Of a DNA stretch of 64,000 nt, positions 20,450-33,294 are shown in pieces (position 1 is the first letter of the stretch; each line of letters opens with the position of its first letter). A program made the position numbers and the translations under genes. This DNA is from Sordaria brevicollis (taxonomy: Eukaryota > Ascomycota > Sordariomycetes > Sordariales > Sordariaceae): the NCBI GenBank assembly GCA_033439795.1, contig JAUTDP010000013.1, positions 1-64,000 on the forward strand, written 5' to 3'. Below the pieces are notes generated by a model. It was not told the origin of the DNA. It saw nothing but the letters and a program-made list of their open reading frames with translations, and did not search any database.

Positions 20450-23400
20450 CTAAACTAATTTACGCTTTATCTTCTACTTATTTTCTTCTTAACCGATCTT
20501 CTTCTTATTCTAAATTACTAATATAATAATATATCCTATATTCTAAATACAATTTGTAAATATAATATATTAGAATAATATCGGAATATATTTAATATCG
20601 AAAACCGTATTACTAAATTTTCGAAATTTATTAATAAGCGGGAATTAATTATTTATACTAAATTTATTAAATAAAATAAAATTATTAATTATAACGATTT
20701 TTCTTCCTTTATAATTATTAATACTAATTATTAATATTTATTATTCCTTTATACGCTTCCTCTTCGCTTTAAGAATTAGCGGTAATAATTACTTTTTTTT
20801 AATAAGAAACGTTAAAATATTATTATAATTTCCTCTTAATTATATATTAATAATTATTAAAGAAATATTATTAGTAAAATTACTATCGGGTAGGGTAATT
20901 CTAATTCTAAAGAGGAATCGGATAATAGGTTTTTATTTAGGAGGATAAAGAAAATAAAGGAAATTAGTAAATTCTTATACTAATTAGTACCTAATTATTT
21001 TAATAGGGTAATATTCGTTTAAATAACCTCTTTAATATATTAAATTTATAAAGAATTTAAGCCAAGGATTAAAGTCTTCTTTTCCGTTTTTCCTCTTTAC
21101 GACCGTATAAATTAATTATCTCTAATTTTTCGAAAATAAATTCTTTTTCATTTACCGCGTTAAAAGGGCGTTATATATTACTCTCATCTATTACCGAATT
21201 ATAGCATTTTCAAATTATTTTATATTAAAGATCTAATTATATTCCTACTAATATTTACTTTATTTTTAAAATTTAATTATTATAAACCTTTAAAGTAATT
21301 TATTAATAAATTTTCTTCGACGCTTTATTTCGATAAAGAAAATTCGGGCTACTTCTAAAACCCAAAGGCTACAAATCCAAATTCTCTATTATATTAAGAA
21401 TATTATATTAAATTATTTTTAATTATTAAAAATATTAAAGATTCGATTTCCTATTGGTATTAAAAAAATATAATTCTTAATTGCGAATACTTTATAAACT
21501 TTTATAATTTTCCGTTCGTATTACTAATTATAAAAATTATTATAGAAAAATCAAAACGTCTTTCTTTAATTAAAAATTGTAAGAACGAAGTAATTATTAA
21601 TTATAATAAGGAAATATTAATATCGGACTAACTTTAAACTATTTCGAATATTAATATTTTTAATATAAAGCTTATTACGTTTAATAATAATAATTAAATT
21701 TATTAAAATATAAATTTAATCGCTATACTCTTATAATATTTAATACAAATTAATATAAATTATTTCTCCTTCCTATTAATTCCTAATATTCGCTAAATAT
21801 TATATATTAATTAATCCTAATATTATTATATCCTAAGATATAATCGGGGTTAATTACTTATTAAACTATTTTAAAATAAGAGGAATAATTATATAACGGA
21901 ATATAATTCTAATTATTTATTTATTATTATCGGGCTCTCTAATAATTAAATAGGTCGAATTTTTATCGGGGATAATATTTTATTACCAATTAACTCTAAA
22001 GTATTTCCAATCTTAAAACTTATTATAATAAATTAAATTATTTCTAATATAAGGGGGATAAATTTCTTTAATAACTATATTACCGAATTAGGGCCAAATT
22101 TTATTCTTTTAATTCTAACGCCGAATAATTTTAAAGACCGTAGGAGGGCAATTATTCAGTACTCCTATAATAAAAATCGGGGGCAAATTATTATAATTAA
22201 AATTAGAGGAATTTATATTAATTAATATTTTAATTAATAATAAAATTCTAAGAGATAGAAGGTTTAATATAGAAGGGTTTTTAATAAATAATAATAATAT
22301 AAATCTATAAAAAGGCTTATTAATATATAAGAAGAAAAAAAAGAAAGAAAGGAAAGGTTATAAATAAAAGGTTTTTATACCCGTTTCGTAAATTATCTAC
22401 GAAGTCGAAAAATCGTAAATTCTTCCCTTTTTCCTTATCTCCTCTCGTAGGTCACTTATAATACTCTAAATTTACTCCTTCTAATCTCTATTTATCCTAC
22501 TTATATTTAAAGTTTTAAGTAATAAAATAAATAAATTTTATTCAATTTCCCTTAATATAATTTCTTAACCTTTCAGTATAATCGAAAATTTTAATTCGTA
22601 ATCGAATTTTAAAATTAAAATACCTTTCCTATTATTTTTAATAAAAAAGTACTTTAAAATAGTATTTATAACCCTTTTCATAATTAATTAAAACTTTAAA
22701 ACTTTATAAAATTACTTTAAATAAACGGATATTATTTTTTTTATCTAATTTAAAGATTTTTCGTAATCGTAAAGTATATAATATAAATAATTTTAAAAAA
22801 ATAATTTCTATCGGCTTTTTCCTTCGAAGATTATTTACTAAAAAAGTATAAAAAAAATACGTTTCTATTTACAACTATTCCTCGTTTTTCCTCCTAATAA
22901 CCTTCTCTTTTTAAATATAATAAAGTATTAATAATAATAATAAAAATAAAACTATTAAATAAAAATTCTTTATAATAAATTAATATAATATTTTCCTCCA
23001 ATTTTAACGCCGGTTTCCTTCCCTCTACGAATAACCCTTTATTTCGCCTCCTTTAAAGGGAAATCCCTATTAAGGAACCTACTATACCTAATTGGTTTAA
23101 TTTGAATATTAACGCCTTTATTTTATTTATTAAAAAACGTATTACTATTATTAATTACGATTCTCTTTAACCGTACTTTAACCTTAATACTTCGGAAATA
23201 ATACGTTAAATTAATTCTCGTCCTAATAATAAAAAGCAAATCCTCTCTAAAATTTATATTAATTTTCTATATCGACCTTCATTTCCTCTTAATACCCTTT
23301 AAAATATTATTTAAAATGGCTACTTTCAGCTATTTAATACTATTATAAATATTTATCCAATTAATAAACCTATTATTATTAATTAATTATATATAAAATA

Positions 23401-24450
23401 GCGTATTAATAATAACGAATTATTAATAATTATAATTACGTCTTTTAATTTATTTACTATATATCGATTAGCTTTAAAACGGATATTCAATTCGCTTCGC
23501 AATCTATTTAATCGCTATATCCTTATCGAAAAAAAAGGAATTTAACCGTAGGGTTATTACTTTACCTATATAAAAGTAAAAAAAAAATAGATCCTTAAAT
23601 TAATAATTTAATTATTTAATAACGAATAAATATTTTTTTATTCTCTATTAATATCCCTCTATTAATTATTATCTTTTCTTCCAAAAACGGAATTATTTAT
23701 TCGTATTATATTAACCGACTCCAAAAAATATATACATCGGTATATATTATTAATTAATAATAAGAATACGTTTTTATCTAAACTCCTTTTATCGGTTATA
23801 AATCTTTAAATAAGGATATTAAAGGGAGGATTTATAATAATTATACTTAATATAATAAAACGGCTTTAAATTATTCGGCATCTACTAAATTTTTAAACAG
23901 TTTTAAATTTACTAAGAAGTACCCGATTGAAAGTTTTAATCCCGAATTTATTAAAATTTTAAAATCTAATTAAATTAAATATTTTATTTAAAACTATAAT
24001 ATTAATCGCGCCCGCTTAATATTAATTAATAATATTCCTCCTTACTATTAAGTTACTAATAGAAAACCTATCCCTATTAATTATAAATAATAATTAGAAT
24101 ATATACATTAAGAATCCGAAACTTTAGGGTTAAAAAAAAAAGGTATTATAATCCGCGGTAATCGTAATATATCCAAACAATTATTAATAATAATAAAAAT
24201 TAACAATAAAAATAAGGAAATAATCGATATTAATAATAACAATTTAAACTCTTCTAACGAAGAATCTATTACCGGCGAAAATAATAATAGCAAAAACGAA
24301 GGTAATAATAAAAAAAATAAAGAAGATATAAAAAATAACGAAAATAACGAAGGCGATAACGGGGATAATAACGAAGATAACGAAAACGATAAAGAAAATA
24401 ATAAAAATAATAAAGAAGATTTTAATTAGGAGTGTAAAATTTCAATTAAT
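20450..24450 (+). pseudogene. long unrecognised frame, antisense to the retrotransposon genes
   Basis: Between integrase and the 3' LTR the minus strand shows no readable pol continuation, but the plus strand reads as a largely continuous protein-like frame of roughly 1,300 codons. It is interrupted only by TAA/TAG codons that RIP makes from CAA, CAG or TGG. Readable pieces include YFNRVIFV, ELGPNFILL, PNWFNLNINAFI and KKYPIESFNPEFIK. The end is strongly acidic and Asn/Glu-rich (about 24220-24430). I recognise no family. It may be an accessory antisense gene carried by this Gypsy lineage or a further nested element without visible ends. Confidence 0.4.
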
Positions 24451-25499
24451 TTCGAAGGTTTTTCTAATAATAAATAGGGGTTTTATCAAAGATTATTATT
24501 AATATTTATACTATAGAAAAATAAATTTATATCTTACGGTTTTTCAAAACTTCCCGTATTCTTATTTATATAGGTGCTAATTTCTAAAAAAAAAAGTACG
24601 AAAAACTTAATTAAATAAAAAGGGTTAATAAGGTTTTTAGGAATATAATTGGAAAGAATAAAGAAGATAGATATAAAGTATAAAATTCTATATACTATAT
24701 ATACTTCCCTTCGAAATTAATAAAAATTCCTACGAATTAATTTCGTATAAAAATAAAATAATAACGAATAATAATAAAAAGTAATAAAATAAATACTAAA
24801 GAATATATTTATCTTAATTTCGGAAATTAGTTTAAATTTAAATTTAAATACAATATTAATTTCGTCTTTAATTCGGGTTCTAACTTAAATTTTAACTCGA
24901 CTTCATTTTTATTAAAAAAATACTAAAGGCCTTCAGGCTTAACCAATTCCAACTTAATAATAAATTCCTAATTTTATTTATATTCTCTTTTAATATTTTA
25001 ATAAATCTAAATTTATTTTACTTCTAATCTTCGCGCTTATTCCTATATAGAGAATAGATATTCATTAATTTAAACTTCTTTAGGGACTTATAAACTATTA
25101 ATAGTATTAAAATTATCGAATTCTTTATATTCTTTATTAGGATTAAGGAATATACCGTTTCGGCGAATAAACTTCTTAATATTTTTAAAAGAAATTAGCC
25201 TCTTAAAACGAAATCTATTTAATTACGCATAGTAATAAATATTCCTATTAATAATATTAACGACCTTATAAAAACTTTTCCATTTATAATTTAATTTCTT
25301 AATAATATTTATATCGATTCCCTAAATATTATCGTAAATAAAAATAAAATCTCTAATATTAATAATAGCGTTTTTCGGTCTTATTTTATAGAAATTAACG
25401 GAATTTCTTCGTACAATAGCTTTTCTCCTAATATCGGCAACCTTTTCGGCCGTTTATTAAAAACGGTATTTAATATTATAATATATTTAAGCGACAGTA

Positions 25500-26400
25500 G
25501 CGATCAATTTATCTATTATATATTTCTCCAAATACTTTTCCCATTCGATTAACTTCTAAAATAAATAGTCGAATTTAATAAAAATAATAAAATTATAATT
25601 ATAAATTAATTAAAAGGGAGTAAATCCATAGCTATTACAAATAATAATACAATTAGTAAAAAGGATATAAGGGAATAAATCCCTCTATCCCTTACTAATT
25701 CCTTCTATTAATTTAATTAATATTATAATAATTACCGAATACCCTTATTTATTAATTCTATTAGCTCGGTAATTATAAAGCGCTATTCGTACTAACGGAA
25801 TTTAAAGGTTATTAAATACTTCGGTAAATTCTTTTTAAAATTCGGAATTATTATCGATAAAAATATTAAAAGGATATCCCCAATATAAAAACATTTTTTA
25901 AAAGAAAATAGTAATATATTTCGACGTTAATATTAGAAGAATTTTTACTTTTACGTAATTCGTCAAATTATTTCTAATTTTAATTAACGCTTATTATTTT
26001 CCCTTTCTACTTAATAAATATTGGACGTTTAAAATCCACCGGCTAAAAGGTTAAAGAATTGGAAATAATTATCTATACCTATTTTTATAACGCTTAGGAG
26101 TATATATTTAATAAATAATATAATTGTAAATTATATCTTCGATTTGAATATATATCCTATATTAATAATAATATTTAATAATCCGTTTATAAATTCTTTC
26201 CCTTCTTCGATAACTAGTTTCGTTATAATAACGTTATATAATTAATTCCTATTATATTTTATCGTTAATTAAAAAACGAAAGTAAATACGCTTATAAATT
26301 ATTCGTAATTAAAGCCTTCGATAATAAACGAAATATTTAAGGGCGTTTCTCTTAAAGGTTTACTATATAATAAATATTTTATTATATCGTATAGGAATAC
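25500..26400 (-). pseudogene. Gypsy integrase remnant
   Basis: Decoded minus-strand pieces include NNSEF followed about 20 residues on by IPLVRIA and YNYRANRINKQGYS, the layout of the integrase core (DNGxEF...HxPQANGxxERGH) with RIP-type substitutions. It follows RNase H in the expected order. Confidence 0.55.
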
Positions 26401-26559
26401 GGAGCGAAAATAGATAGCGAATTATATCTTCCGAATAATTAAAATATTTATCGAATAAAATCTACTCCCCTTCTATATATTTCTTAATAGAAAAATAATA
26501 AATTTAAGCGTCGATAAAATTATTAATATTTTCTTTAAAATATTTCTTTTCTAAATCAC

Positions 26560-28100
26560 TTTTTTTAAAAGGTTTCCGGGAAAAGCCGTCAATTACAATA
26601 TTTTTAATTCCGGGGATATACTTTACGTTAAAATCGAAGTATTTTATTTAAATAATTTATTATATAAAAAGGGTATTAAAAATATCGCTTACTACGCCGT
26701 TAAATTAATAAATAAGGATTTAAATATCTATTTTAATAATAAAATACGCTCCGAAAAGCTAACGTCTCAATCGTTTAAAAATATAAAATAAATTATAAAG
26801 CTCTCGTTTAATAATATTATAATAAATTTCGGCCAGTAATTAAATACCGTTCTTAAATTTATAAGGATATCGCTTCTTATCGAAGCTAAATTATTCAATA
26901 ACCGCTCCCTATCCTTTAATATAAATATTAGTAACGAAATAAATAATTATTTCGCTATTATCGTAAACGAAGGTTATAAGGATTAGAATAATAATAATTT
27001 TATATTAAAGATATTTTATAATAAATTACTAATTTTCTATTTATATTAATTTAATTCCCTTCTTTATAATAATATATAACGGAATAATAATAATTCTAAA
27101 ATCTTTAATCCAAATCCGGTAATAATTAATAATATTTAAAAAAATTCAAAGTTTTTTAAACTCTTTTCTTCGGGGTTTAGCTTTCCTAATAATATAATAA
27201 ATTTATTCGCAAATCTTTCTAACTTTAACTTTATTTAAAAATTTACCTTTAGGACTATAAATATAATCGATTAAAATTACTTTTCATTTATATTATTAAA
27301 ATTTAATTACAATAATTATTCTACTAATAAATTCAATATTTAGTAATATTCTATCGATATTAATAAAATATTCGTAAATAAAACGTCGAATTCCTTTATT
27401 ATTAATCAACTTATCGTTATACCAACTTTTCGGACCTTTAATATAAATATCGTTAAAATAAAGCTAATATACCTTAAGAATTAAATTATAAAAAATCCTA
27501 ATTATTACCTTTATAAATTAAATAATTAAATTAATTCTTCCTTAAAGTAGCATTATTATACGGAATAGATTAAAAAGTATTAAAAATATCGTTAAATCCC
27601 GATTTTCCTTATTAAATTAAACTTTATTGTATCTTAAGAACAAATTTAGTAAAAAAAGAATTTCGTACCTAATAAAATCTTCGTTAAAAAGTTCGTACCC
27701 TAAGGGTATATTAGTATTACGGATAATTATTTTATTAATCTTCTAAGTATTATTAATTAACCGGAGTTTTTTATCCTTCTTCTAAACGAAAAACTAATTA
27801 TTCTAATAAAAAGTATAATTCTCTTCCAAAATTCTACGCTAAATACATTCCTTAAATAAATTATAAACTTTTCTATATAAAGCCTATAGAATAGGAATTA
27901 CTTTCGTTTATTAAACTAAATAAGTAACTATTTTAATTTTCTATTTTTCTACTACGTTTTTATAAATAAAATTATATTCAAAAAATTCCTAAATAAGGGC
28001 CTTTTCGTAATTAAAAAATATATAAGTAAAAAGCTCGATTTTAATTTCGTTGAGCAATTCGTTCTTCTCTAAAATTTATTAAAATCTTTTAAGCGTTAAT
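26560..28100 (-). pseudogene. Gypsy reverse transcriptase / RNase H remnant
   Basis: The minus strand gives NDIYIKGPKSWY (RT catalytic DD region, first Asp now Asn), GIRRFIYEY, INIDRIL, NYYRIWIKDF (start of the RT-RNase H connection), LLAEIYYNIIRELYNL and finally YIPGIKNIVIDGFSRKP, the usual end of a Ty3/Gypsy RNase H. Stops within it fit RIP of CAA, CAG or TGG. Confidence 0.75.
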
Positions 28101-28899
28101 TAGGAACTTTTAATTAATTTTATAAATTATAAAATAATATATTTATCTTATTTAAATGGAAAATTATCTAATTATTTTTAAATTTTATACTAGACTTCTT
28201 CGAATTTCTATTTCTTTTAATTAAAGTTACTACTAGGTTTAAAACTATCCGAAAGCGTATTATCGATTAATTTTATCTTTTGAACGATTTTTTTATATAA
28301 AATATTAATTTAAATAAACGAAAAAGAATTTCGTAGCGACGTAGAAGAAAATAAATTAGCGAAGGACGGAATATCCTTTATTTTTTTAAATTTCGGGACC
28401 TTCTTCCCTTAATCCTTAGCGTTTTTAATTATTAATTTTCGTAATTCCCGAAAAAAGTTTCTACGGATCTTTTTCCTTATTCGGTCTTATACTATTCTAC
28501 TTTCTAATTACTATTTTACTAATAATTAATTCTTTAGAGGATTATTTATATTTTTCTTCTAATATTTTAAATTAATTTCTCCAACCAATTAAAAATAATC
28601 GGATAATACCTCCTCGTTATATTTTTTACTATATAATAAGGCGATAATAGTATCCGTAATTTCCTTTCCTAAAAAAAGGTAATTTTTATTATCCTTATTA
28701 ATTTTAATACCTTTTATAAATCTTTTATTATTTTCCTTTAAATTTATTTCAATAAATTTATAAAGCGATTTATTTATTGGAATAGATTTTTAAGTATTAT
28801 TTACGATAATAAGGTAAATAATTATAATAGGGGAATTAAACCCGCTGCCCGAAGGCGTCTATTTACTCTTTAATAGCGAAAAGAATATTAATTTTTATT

Positions 28900-29300
28900 C
28901 CTCCTATAGTAAAATAAATATAAGCGGTTCTAATATTAATATAATTTATTATAACGCTAATATCTTTAATAAACGGAAAACTAAATAAAATTTCGTAATA
29001 AAGGAGCTAATTCCGAATAATTATAAAATATACCTTCCGACCTTTATCGAATAGGAAAATATCCTCTATTATTTTACCTTTAAATTATACCCTTCTATTA
29101 TTAAAATTAATATTAATAATCGTATAATTTATATTATTAAGATTAAATTTATCGACTAAATTAATAAATATAGTATTAATTTCTATACTACTATTTAAAA
29201 AAGCCGTAACCTTCTTACTACCTTTAAACTTAATACTAACCATTAACGTAAAAAAGTTTTACATACGCGTAACCTCCTTATTAAGTAGTAATTTTTCGCT
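28900..29300 (-). pseudogene. Gypsy aspartic protease remnant
   Basis: The piece FLNSSIEINTIFINLVDKFNL corresponds to the retropepsin core (DSGAxxNxI type) with the catalytic Asp read as Asn, as expected after a G-to-A change. It lies between the gag and RT remnants. Confidence 0.45.
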
Positions 29301-30499
29301 ATAAAATATAATTTAAAAATCCTCTTTACAAATTCGAATTAATTCGTCTTTAAATACCGTCTTAGGATTTACGACTTAATAATAGGATTAATACGTTTAC
29401 GCAATAAGGATATCGTTAAACCTCTTCTTTTAATCCTTATATAAGGGTTCCTTAAGTATTATAATAATAATATTAATTTATAAATTATATAGGCGGAATT
29501 AATTAATTTCTAAACTATTATCTTTAATAGCGTTATTATTGTATATTAATTAAAGGGCTTCTTTAAAGGCCTTTTAATAATATTTAAAATTAATTAATTC
29601 TTTAAATAATTAACTGGATTCGGGAATAGCCGTAATTATATCTTCGAAAGTAATTTATAATTTAATATTTATAATTTTATTAATAATCGGGCAATTCTCC
29701 TTAATTTAAATAATTTTATAATTTATATAATTTTTAAAGCTATTAAAGTCCTTAAATTTAGAAACGGATTTATTAATTAAAAGTTTCTAAATTTTAATTA
29801 AAAATTCGTTTATAAATTTTAACGATTTAGCGGCGGCGGTAAAAGTTAATTCTAATTAAAGAACCGGCTTGGATACGGTTTTAATTGCTATTATTCGTAC
29901 GTCTTCTTAATCCGTTATATCCTCTATACGAGGGTTAAAATTTAACCTTTTTACGGGTAGCAATTATAACCTCTCCCTTCGATTTATATTAGAAGGGGGT
30001 TTATAAAGAATTATTAATCTTCCTTACGTTTAAATAGGCGTAATAATAATTTCCCTCTTTATAATTTACTTTAGGATTTAAAATATTAAGAAAGATTTTT
30101 GAATAAAAGGAGGAAAAGACGCTAAATATAAATTAATTAAGTTATAATTAGTTTAAAGAAATAATTTATTAATTAAAATTATATTATTCTAAAAATTAAT
30201 TCGGCGACGATTTTAGACCTTTCGCTATTTTTATTAATATTTTAATTCTAAAAAATCAAAATTAGGGGTAAACCTATTAAAATAAACTTCGGTTTCCTAT
30301 TCCTAGAATTTATTATATTTAAGGTATTCGTTATAGTAAATTATACGGGATTTGAATATATTTTTAAAACGGTTTATACGAAAAATAATAAAAATTATAT
30401 CGTTCGGGATATATTATATTAACTTAATATTATTTTTTAAATAGAATTACTACCGGCGGCCTTATTCTTTATTAACTTTAATTTAATAAATTTATTCTT

Positions 30500-31620
30500 T
30501 ATTTATATAATAATCTTTATCCTTATATTAATATTAAATATAGTTAAATTATTTATACTAATAATAGGTTATATTTTCCGTTAGTTAAATTTATTTAATC
30601 GATTATATTATTATAATATTAACCTAAAGAATATAATTACTCCTAAGGAAATTTCGGAAACGATTCTTAAGATTTTTAATTTATTAATTCGCTACTTTAA
30701 TATAAATAATTTATATATTTTAAAAACTCTTAATTAAAACGTCTATAGTAATAAGTTCTTTAATAATTTCCTATTTAATAATCGTAATCTTTTTCTTATT
30801 AAAATCCTTTTTATTATTAGAAGTTTTAATTTTAATAATAGTAATCTTCTTTACTACTTTATTATTTTTATTACTATCGCTATCGCTAAAGGAATTAGAA
30901 GAATTATTAAAATTAGAATCGGAATCGCTATCTTCCCTTCGATAATAAATAATAATTTAATTAAAAAATTTCGTAGAAAAATCAATCTATATTATTTTAG
31001 AGAATTTATCTTTATTTTTACCGAAATAAATAATAAAATTAATACGGTAGTAATAAAATAGCTTTTTATAAAAGCGTTTAATTACTAACCTTTTAATAAT
31101 TTCTTAATTAATTTACTTTTACCGAACTAATAACTAATAATATTTAAGAATAATATTATTAACAACTTTTTTATTATTTTCAATACGTTTATAATAGAAA
31201 TTTTAAAACTTATTTACGTTAGAATTTATTTACTCTGGATTGTAAATATAATAAATAGTATGGAATTTATTATAAAACTTTACCTACGTAACGGGCTCGT
31301 TCTCTTTTTTAATAGAGCGGATAATACCTTTAATAATATTTCGGGATTAGGGTTTATACTATTGGTATTATACGTTAATCTTTTCTTCGTTATTACGCTA
31401 TTTGACGAAATTTATTCTATCTTCGAAATTTAGGAAGAATTTAATAATATTTTTATCTTTGAACTTTTTTTTAGGATTAAAATCCTTTGAAAAATATATA
31501 AGGAATATTATAATTATTTAATTTAAAATAGGGTTAGGGTTCTATTATTAATTTTAATTACTATTATCTTTATTTTCGGGATGAATTTAATAATCAAAAA
31601 CTTAACCAAAATTTATTATA
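30500..31620 (-). pseudogene. Gypsy gag remnant
   Basis: The minus strand decodes to a helical, charged protein with KNIIKFFLNFEDRINFVK and a Ser/Asp-rich stretch (EDSDSDSNFNNSSNS) followed by lysine-rich sequence, consistent with a capsid-type gag. No clear zinc knuckle could be read through the mutations. Confidence 0.45.
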
Positions 31621-32607
31621 TTTAGGGGGGAAGAGGGTAAGGAATGTATAAAAGGTATAGGGGGAAATAAATAAAGAAGCGAAAAAATAAATATAGAAAA
31701 GGGATTAATAAATATAATAAGCAAATTAATTATTAATTAAAAATTATTATAAATAAAAACTATTAATTTTAATATTAATATCGACGAATATTTTATTAAT
31801 TTATTATTAATAAAGAATACGAAATAATAAAAAGTATTCGAAGGGAACCTCTTATTAAATAAACGCTAATATAAAATACCGCTATATTTTTATACGAAAT
31901 TTAACCCTTTACTAATAGAAGATAAATTATACTTTAATTAATATTAAATAATATAATATATATTAAATTCAATTAAATAAATTACTATATACTAACGTAA
32001 GGGGGTTTAAAGCCGTTAAATAAATATATTATATCCTAAAAATTCCGACGACGTATATTAAAATAAGGTTTTTAAAACTATTAAATAAATATTTTATATA
32101 TTCGAAACCCCGGCGCCAATTATTATTCGCTTATATATACCCTATTATCGGACTTATATAAAATATTAATTTAATATTAAAATCGGGGCGAAATTTCTAA
32201 TTTAATAATATTTATTTCAATTATCAGCTTCGGAACCGGGAATCTATTATCAAATCTTCGGTTAATCGGTTATTATTCGCTTAATATCGAAAATTATAAA
32301 TTTTCTAAATCTATAATCTATTCCTAATCTAATTTCTAAAAACGCTTTTACAACGTATAATAATTAATATTAAGAAGGTTACAATTACATTTACGCTCAT
32401 CCCATATACTATTTTATTTTTATAGCGAATCCTATAATATATTTAGAATAATATATTTTTAATTCTATTTCGATATTTATTCTCTATTATTCTTTTCTTA
32501 CAACCGACGGATTACCAAAATTCCTAATTTTATCGTTTTAAGGTATTAAATCCGCTTTAACCAATTTAGTTAGAAGTTTAAAACTTAATTTCATCCTTAT
32601 TACTATT

Positions 32608-33230
32608 TAAAATAAGGAAGAAAAATAACCCTAAATAACTATTACTACTATAATAATTAGGAAAGGAATTATATTAAAAACTTCTAATAAAATTAAAAGA
32701 ATAGAGAAGGGAATAAATTTATAAAGGAGAAAGGAGCAATCTAATAATAGGAACATTTTTTTCGATTTAATTATATCTTTTCTTTTACCTATTATAGAAG
32801 TAAGGTTAGGAAGTTTTAAAGATTTAATTAAGGAATTAATTTTCACTAAATTAAAAAAGATTTTTATTTCAAAGATTGAATAAAATTTAATTATTATTCT
32901 AGTAAAAATTGCCTAACCTTTTTTCTTTTCTTTCTAATTACCCTTCTCTCCTTTTATTCCTTTAGAATTTTCCTTCTTTCTATATAAAAGTCCGAAATTC
33001 ATTCCACAGCTTTCTTTCTTAATTTGCTCAATATACTACTATCATACTTCCTTCAAATCAGCTCATTATGACGCATCCTTGTCCTGTACCTCTTTTCTCA
33101 GATCATGACCAGGGAAAATCCCTGGAAGAATTCCTCCAGAATGAAAAACTACGAAAAATTTTCGAAAAAATTCGGAAAAAATCTACTGTCTAGCCGTATA
33201 CCCTTGTACTTATTTATCCGCCCCATCTCA
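32608..33230 (-). repeat. 5' LTR (right), partly spared from RIP
   Basis: 623 bp. The part from about 33000 to 33230 retains normal CpA-containing sequence (for example ATGACGCATCCTTGTCCTG), while the rest and the partner LTR are converted to TpA. Confidence 0.9.
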
Positions 33231-33294
33231 GTATAAAATTTAACGACCTTTTCTTTATATTATTACCTACTAATAAATCCTCTTTTCTATAAAT

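Larger units (their letters stand above)
19692..33230 (-). mobile_element. Ty3/Gypsy-like LTR retrotransposon, 13.5 kb, RIP-degraded
   Basis: Two 623-bp direct repeats begin TGAAATGGGG (RIP form TAAAATAAGG on the right) and end CCCCAT(T/C)TCA, perfect TG...CA termini that are themselves inverted. The polypurine tract next to the left LTR and the order of gag, protease, RT/RNase H and integrase remnants show the coding direction is minus, so the 5' LTR is on the right. The element is long for a Gypsy because about 4 kb of plus-strand reading frame lies between integrase and the 3' LTR. It is inserted in the MULE transposase gene. Confidence 0.88.
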
